A DNA stretch of 36,174 nt, taken from NCBI GenBank assembly GCA_016875645.1, contig VGPE01000001.1, positions 1-36,174 on the forward strand. Reading direction: 5' to 3'. This DNA comes from Chloroflexota bacterium. GTDB taxonomy: Bacteria > Chloroflexota > Limnocylindria > Limnocylindrales > CSP1-4. The translations under genes and the position numbers were made by a program. Positions 32,504-36,174 of the stretch are shown one piece after another; the stretch's first letter is position 1; each line of letters opens with the position of its first letter. The notes beneath the pieces were generated by a model. That model did no database searches, was not told the DNA's origin, and was given only the letters and a program-made list of their open reading frames with translations.

Positions 32504-33112
32504 GTGCCACTGTCCCAGCCGGCCAGGGATGCCGTGGCGGCGCTGGTGGAGCGCGTCCGGGCGCAGGCGCCTGGGACGCGCGAGGGCGCTCCACCCGGGG
32601 AACGTGCCGTTCGCTGGGTGCGTATGGACGGGCTGCACCTGACGCTGCGGTTCATCGGTCCCACCGAGGAGAACCGGCTTGACGCGCTGCGCGAGGCGAC
32701 ACGACGGTCGGCGACGGCCACGGCACCGTTCGCGGTCCGGCTCACCGAGGCCGGCACGTTCCCGAACCGGCATCGGCCGCGCACCCTCTGGCTCGGCGCG
32801 ACGGAGGGGGTGGCCGATCTCCTCGCGCTCAACGAACGCGTGGACCGCGAGGTGGAACAAGCCGGCTGGGCGCGTGACCCTCGTCCGTTCAAGCCGCACC
32901 TGACGCTTGCCCGATCCGATGGCATCGCCGGCGCCGCGGAAACCGGGCGGCTCCTGGCCGCGGAGGCGCGCGCGCTGAACGTGCGCTGGCTCGTGAATCG
33001 GCTCGTCCTCTTCGAAAGCATCACGGGCGGCGGCCCGGCGCGGTACGAGCCGCTGCTGGAGGTGCCGCTGGAGGTGCCGCTGGACGTGCCGCTGGAGTCC
33101 CGCGAGGGGTAG
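32504..33112 (+). CDS. thpR: 2'-5' RNA ligase / RNA 2',3'-cyclic phosphodiesterase (ThpR-like)
   Basis: About 202 residues from GTG 32504, with the two HxTx motifs of the 2H phosphoesterase family: LHLTLRFIG near residue 44 and KPHLTLARSDG near residue 127. The family acts on RNA 2',3'-cyclic phosphate or 2'-5' links. The first beta strand (GRAVFIAVPLSQ) begins upstream of GTG 32504 in the same frame, so the true start lies earlier; ATG 32481 is one base out of frame and would fit if a base is missing in GCGCC near 32488. The C-terminus ends in a short repeat (LEVPLEVPLDVPLE) coded by 12-bp repeats. The next gene begins 33 nt later. Confidence 0.7.
   Translation: MPLSQPARDAVAALVERVRAQAPGTREGAPPGERAVRWVRMDGLHLTLRFIGPTEENRLDALREATRRSATATAPFAVRLTEAGTFPNRHRPRTLWLGATEGVADLLALNERVDREVEQAGWARDPRPFKPHLTLARSDGIAGAAETGRLLAAEARALNVRWLVNRLVLFESITGGGPARYEPLLEVPLEVPLDVPLESREG
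33055..33096 (+). repeat. 12-bp tandem repeat inside the RNA ligase 3' end
   Basis: Three and a half units close to GCTGGAGGTGCC, coding VPLE/VPLD repeats at the protein's C-terminus. Likely slipped-strand expansion. Confidence 0.6.
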
Positions 33113-33144
33113 GCTTGGTCCCGGCGTCAAGAGGAGGGACACAC

Positions 33145-34500
33145 GTGGCTCGAACCCGGTTCATGCTCGACGAGGACCAGATCCCGCGCGACTGGTACAA
33201 CATCGCCGCCGACCTGCCGGTCGCCCCGCCGCCGGTCCTGCACCCGGGCACCGGCCAGCCGATCGGGCCCGGTGATCTGGCGCCGCTGTTCCCGATGGAG
33301 CTGATCAAGCAGGTCGTCAGCCAGGATCGCGAGATCGAGATCCCGGAGCCCGTGCGGGACGCGTACCGACTCTACCGGCCGAGCCCGCTGTACCGGGCCC
33401 GACGGCTGGAGCAGGCCCTCGATACGCCCGCCCACATCTACTACAAGTACGAAGGCAACAGCCCCTCGGGCAGCCACAAGCCCAACACGGCGCTCGCGCA
33501 GGCCTACTACATGAAGGCCGAGGGCGTGACCCGGATGGCGACCGAGACCGGCGCCGGCCAGTGGGGGAGCGCGCTCGCCTTCGCCGGGGCGATGTTCGGC
33601 CTCGACGTGCAGGTCTACATGGTCCGCGCCTCGTACGACCAGAAGCCGTACCGCCGGATCCTGATGGAGACGTACGGGGCGCAGGTCGTGCCGAGCCCGA
33701 GCACGGACACCGAGGTGGGGCGGCGGACGCTCGCGGAGGCGCCGGGTCACACGGGCTCGCTCGGGCTCGCGATCAGCGAGGCGATCGAGGACACGGTCAC
33801 CCATCCCGGCACGAAGTACTCGCTGGGTTCGGTGTTCGATTTCGTGCTGCTCCATCAGACGGTCATCGGCCAGGAGTCGATCGTCCAGATGGAGATGGCC
33901 GGCGAGGAGCCCGACGTCATCATCGGCTGCGCCGGCGGCGGGTCCAACTTCGCCGGTCTCACGTTCCCGTGGCTGGGCCGGACGTTCCGCGGCGGGCGGA
34001 AGTACCGCGTGATCGCGGCCGAGCCCGAGGCGGCGCCGTCACTGACGCGGGGCGTCTACACCTACGACTTCGGCGACACGGCGATGATGACGCCGCTGAT
34101 CAAGATGCACACCCTGGGCCACGGCTTCATCCCCGAGCCGATCCACGCCGGCGGGCTGCGCTATCACGGCATGTCGCCACTGGTGTCACTGCTCAAGGAG
34201 AACGGCGACATCGAGGCGCAGGCGATCCACCAGCGGTCGTCGTTCGCGGCTGGCGTGCAGTTCGCCCGGGCCGAGGGGATCCTCCCGGCGCCCGAGCCCA
34301 CCCATGCCATCCGGGTTGCCGTGGACGAGGCCCTCGCCGCGAAGGCCGCCGGCGAACCGCGTGTGATCCTGTTCAACCTGTGCGGCCACGGCAACTTCGA
34401 CCTGGCCGCCTACGAGAAGTACCTCGACGGCTCGCTCGAGGACTACGAGTACCCGGCCGAGGCGGTCAAGGAGGCCCTGGCGGGGCTGCCCGCGAGGTAG
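33145..34500 (+). CDS. trpB2: TrpB2-type tryptophan synthase beta-like PLP enzyme
   Basis: 451 residues from GTG 33145, with GAGGAGGG 6 nt upstream. The PLP lysine is K112 (SGSHKPNTA), the phosphate loop GCAGGGSNFAG, and the region TETGAGQWGSALA is typical of TrpB. Length and N-terminal extension (LDEDQIPRDWYNIAADLP) mark the TrpB2 group, which often works without TrpA and makes tryptophan from indole and serine. No trpA or other trp gene is near, in line with a salvage or specialised role. A TAGGCT box (33110-33115) may serve as its own promoter. It ends with TAG and is followed by a strong terminator. Confidence 0.9.
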   Translation: MARTRFMLDEDQIPRDWYNIAADLPVAPPPVLHPGTGQPIGPGDLAPLFPMELIKQVVSQDREIEIPEPVRDAYRLYRPSPLYRARRLEQALDTPAHIYYKYEGNSPSGSHKPNTALAQAYYMKAEGVTRMATETGAGQWGSALAFAGAMFGLDVQVYMVRASYDQKPYRRILMETYGAQVVPSPSTDTEVGRRTLAEAPGHTGSLGLAISEAIEDTVTHPGTKYSLGSVFDFVLLHQTVIGQESIVQMEMAGEEPDVIIGCAGGGSNFAGLTFPWLGRTFRGGRKYRVIAAEPEAAPSLTRGVYTYDFGDTAMMTPLIKMHTLGHGFIPEPIHAGGLRYHGMSPLVSLLKENGDIEAQAIHQRSSFAAGVQFARAEGILPAPEPTHAIRVAVDEALAAKAAGEPRVILFNLCGHGNFDLAAYEKYLDGSLEDYEYPAEAVKEALAGLPAR

Positions 34501-34558
34501 GGAGGGCTGGGCGTCCCGGCCCGATCGACACGGTTGGGGCGGGGGCCCACGCTCATAA

Positions 34559-34599
34559 GCGGATCGTGCCGTTCCCCCACGGCACGATCCGCCCCTTTT
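34559..34599 (+). terminator. Strong Rho-independent terminator after the TrpB2-like gene
   Basis: A perfect 14-bp stem (34559-34572 with 34579-34592), loop TCCCCC, then CCCTTTT. It lies 58 nt after the stop codon. Confidence 0.85.
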
Positions 34600-34639
34600 C
34601 GCTGGCGCCGGGCGTCCCGGTCTTCGGCTCGGGCCCTCG

Positions 34640-34828
34640 GCTCCGGCGGTTCCGGCTCGCGGATCCGGCCCTCGGTTCCGGCGGCTCCGGCGCACGGCCG
34701 GCGCCTCGGCTCCCGCGGTTCCGGCTCGTGGATCCGGCCCTCGGTTCCGGCGGCTCCGGCGCACGGCCGGCGCCTCGGCTCCCGCGGTTCCGGCTCGTGG
34801 ATCCGGCCCTCGGTTCCGGCTCACGGCC
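34640..34828. repeat. 69-bp minisatellite, about 2.7 copies
   Basis: GGATCC landmarks at 34661, 34730 and 34799 give an exact 69-bp period. The second and third units are near identical; the first is partial and slightly diverged. Shorter GGTTCCGGCTCG/GGCTCCGGC elements recur inside the unit. The period is a multiple of three, but no gene is supported. Confidence 0.8.
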
Positions 34829-35010
34829 GGCGCACCGACCGGGTGGGTAAACCACCCGCTCGGAGCCTGCGAAGCGACGCGCGGCCGTGCGCGCCTGCCG
34901 CCATCGCGGCCGAGGGATCGCCCAGGTCGATGAGGCGGCCGCTACGGGCGTCGCCCGACGGCCATCGGACGCGCCATCAGCCGGGAATACCCACCGCGTC
35001 GATGCCGCGA

Positions 35011-35283
35011 TCAGGATCGCCGGGGATCGGGGACGGCGCGATCGGGGACGGCGCGATCGGGGTCGGCGCGATCGGGATCAGCGAGATCGCCGCGATCAGG
35101 ATCGGCGCGATCGGGCGACCCCCGCCCGTGCGCAGGGGCGACCGGCTCAGGCAGCCGGCCCAGGTGAAGGCCACAGCGCGGGCAGCGTCCCTCGGCGGCG
35201 GACCTGGAGGGCGGGTCGAACGGCCGCTCGCGGCCGCAGCGCGGGCAGGCGCCGGATTCGTCTGTGGGAGCGTCGGCGGTCAG
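35011..35283 (-). CDS. Possible zinc-ribbon protein with C-terminal PDRA pentapeptide repeats
   Basis: An open frame of 91 codons with no ATG/GTG/TTG start; a CTG at 35281-35283 overlaps the response regulator TGA. It codes two CPRCG knuckles about 20 residues apart (ACPRCGRERPFDP... and RCPRCGLHLGR), using different Cys codons in the second, which favours real selection. The tail is a run of PDRAD/PDRAV pentapeptides encoded by 15-bp repeats, ending at TGA 35011-35013. It may be a small coupled protein, or a C-terminal extension of the regulator lost through one missing base. Function unknown; nucleic-acid or protein binding is the usual role of such ribbons. Confidence 0.4.
   Translation of the reverse strand: MTADAPTDESGACPRCGRERPFDPPSRSAAEGRCPRCGLHLGRLPEPVAPAHGRGSPDRADPDRGDLADPDRADPDRAVPDRAVPDPRRS
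35022..35115. repeat. 15-bp tandem repeats (GATCGGGGACGGCGC-like)
   Basis: About six units, the first three nearly identical and the later ones diverged. On the minus strand they code pentapeptides of the PDRAx type within the possible zinc-ribbon ORF. Confidence 0.75.
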
Positions 35284-35969
35284 TAGAGGGAGTCCTCGGA
35301 GCGCAAAGGTTCCACCATGCGGGTGCGGATCGCGAACGCGACGGCCTCCAGCTTGGAGTGCACGCGCAGCTTGTTCATCACGTTCTGGACGTGGGTCCGA
35401 AGCGTGTTCGGGGCGATGCCCAGGTGCTCGCAGATCTCGGGCGTGGAGCGGCCCTCGACCAGCGCCTTGAGCACTTCGAACTCTCGCGGAGTGAGGGCCT
35501 CGATCGGGCGCCGTTCGACGGACCGGTCGCGCGCGGCCACCACGCGCTGGGCAATGTTCATGATCACGGACTGGGGCAGGAGCGTCTCGCCGGCGTTGGC
35601 CTGGCGCACGGCGCCGACCACGTCCTCGACGGCGCGATCCTTGGTCAGGTAGCCGTCGGCGCCCGCCTGGATCGACTCGAGGATCGTCTCGTCGTCGCTC
35701 ACCGCGGTCAGCATGACGACGCGGCAGGCAGGCCAGCGGGCCTTGATCGCCCGGGTGGCCTCGGCGCCGGTGCCATCGGGAAGGCGGTAGTCCATCAGGA
35801 CGACGTCGAGCCGCTCCCGGGCAGCCGACTTCGCCTCGGCCACCGAGCCCGCCACGCCCGCGACCTCGATGTCAGGCTCGCGCGCGAGCACCGCGGCGAA
35901 AGACCCCGTCAGGAGATGGTGGTCGTCGACGAGGAGCACGCGGATCGCCTTTGGTTCGCCCGGCTCCAT
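35280..35969 (-). CDS. NarL/FixJ-family response regulator
   Basis: 229 residues. The receiver domain has DDHH (15-18), phospho-acceptor D60 (VVLMDYRLPDG), the switch Thr in VVMLTAVSDD and the Lys in GYLTKDRA. The C-terminal LuxR-type HTH is LTPREFEVLKALVEGRS...NTLRTHVQNVMNKLRVHSKLEAV. I chose ATG 35969 because the receiver begins 8 residues later and AAGGGG lies just upstream; a GTG at 36032 would add 21 Arg-rich residues. No partner kinase is adjacent; the broken kinase at 28-31 kb is one candidate. A TAGACT box at 36046-36051 (minus) may be its -10. Confidence 0.88.
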   Translation of the reverse strand: MEPGEPKAIRVLLVDDHHLLTGSFAAVLAREPDIEVAGVAGSVAEAKSAARERLDVVLMDYRLPDGTGAEATRAIKARWPACRVVMLTAVSDDETILESIQAGADGYLTKDRAVEDVVGAVRQANAGETLLPQSVIMNIAQRVVAARDRSVERRPIEALTPREFEVLKALVEGRSTPEICEHLGIAPNTLRTHVQNVMNKLRVHSKLEAVAFAIRTRMVEPLRSEDSLY

Positions 35970-36045
35970 GCCACCCCTTCGCCCGGGTTCGGACCGCAGC
36001 ACCGCGCGCCTCGCTGCCACTCGTGCGGTCACGCACCCCGCTGGG

Positions 36046-36051
36046 AGTCTA
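36046..36051 (-). promoter_or_regulatory. Putative -10 (TAGACT) of the NarL-type regulator
   Basis: TAGACT on the minus strand; predicted start near 36039, with a leader of about 70 nt to ATG 35969. Confidence 0.35.
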
Positions 36052-36058
36052 GGAGCGT

Positions 36059-36174
36059 GTGTCGATATCGGCCAGCGGGGCCACCCGGGCGGGTGGGAGA
36101 ATCTGGTATGCGCACCAAGCGTTCCGCCTGTACGACCAGGACAGCCTGCTGCTGATGCCGCCCAGCCTCCATGA
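36059..36174 (+). mobile_element. Probable 5' end of a transposase gene (cut by the window edge)
   Basis: The frame from 36107 reads AHQAFRLYDQDSLLLMPPSLHE, the pattern that opens many IS transposases (a YDQxxLxLLPPSL motif, IS1182-like). The in-frame GTG at 36059 with AGGAG 3 nt before it is one possible start; the better-placed ATG 36108 (MRTK) is one base out of frame, as though a base were missing near 36120. Family call rests on about 20 residues, so it is tentative. Confidence 0.4.

Larger units (their letters stand above)
34501..35010. other. Intergenic region with terminator, minisatellite and hairpin
   Basis: 510 bases after the TrpB2-like gene. It holds the terminator (34559-34599), the 69-bp minisatellite (about 34640-34828) and an imperfect hairpin at 34835-34863 (7-bp core CGGGTGG/CCACCCG, loop GTAAA). 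Open frames through it are GC-driven and give only low-complexity Gly/Ser/Arg protein; I support no gene. Confidence 0.6.

Noticed and set aside
33727..34850. Long alternative frames over trpB2 and the minisatellite (429 codons plus, 212 codons minus)
   Set aside because: They are shadows of trpB2 joined to low-complexity repeat translation; no domain.
34640..35115. Tandem repeats considered as a CRISPR array
   Set aside because: Units are contiguous without unique spacers, and no cas gene is near.

Overview
The window is about 70% G+C and almost fully coding. It has GTG and TTG starts next to ATG, an F420-type LLM oxidoreductase, a Zn-dependent FtsH, a FtsB-like protein and one CAT-anticodon tRNA. 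This fits a soil- or water-type Chloroflexota (Limnocylindria-like) bacterium; an actinobacterium is the alternative. The taxonomy is inference, since there is no rRNA or marker alignment here. Most of the window is ordinary chromosome. There is no prophage, CRISPR array or integron, and only a likely transposase start at the extreme right edge.

Layout, left to right. 1-3.1 kb: a MrfA/YprA-type repair helicase (minus strand) with a candidate SOS box in its leader, diverging from a FtsB-like division protein. 3.3-4.4 kb: an FMN alpha-hydroxyacid oxidase. 4.5-10.9 kb: a small frameshifted lipoprotein, a very large GH13 protein, a holin-like/phosphodiesterase fusion (frameshifted) and an SRPBCC protein. 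11-14 kb: a toroid-fold protein, then a coupled F420-type LLM/SDR pair. 14.0-16.7 kb: a small XRE regulator flanked by three copies of one palindrome, and an OmpR/HK two-component pair. 16.7-22.1 kb: a heterotetrameric sarcosine oxidase operon soxBDAG plus a coupled cupin. 22.2-28.1 kb: a small gene with an in-frame TGA, the tRNA, ftsH, an M20 peptidase and a DnaB-core ATPase. 28.3-36.2 kb: a multi-sensor histidine kinase broken by two stop codons, a bicupin, a 2'-5' RNA ligase-like protein, a TrpB2-type enzyme, a strong terminator, minisatellites, a possible zinc-ribbon ORF, a NarL-type regulator and the transposase start.

Three patterns cut across genes. First, several genes have TANNNT 6-8 nt before the start codon and no Shine-Dalgarno sequence, which suggests routine leaderless transcription. 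Second, there are four to six apparent frameshifts, all of the same sign (one base missing), plus three in-frame stop codons in two genes. The sequence may therefore carry uncorrected single-base errors, and broken genes should be read with that in mind. Third, palindromes or dyads sit at regulatory positions beside the helicase, the XRE gene and the broken kinase.

Functionally, the sox operon would oxidise sarcosine to glycine and load the one-carbon unit onto tetrahydrofolate. The other blocks look like independent housekeeping or accessory units.
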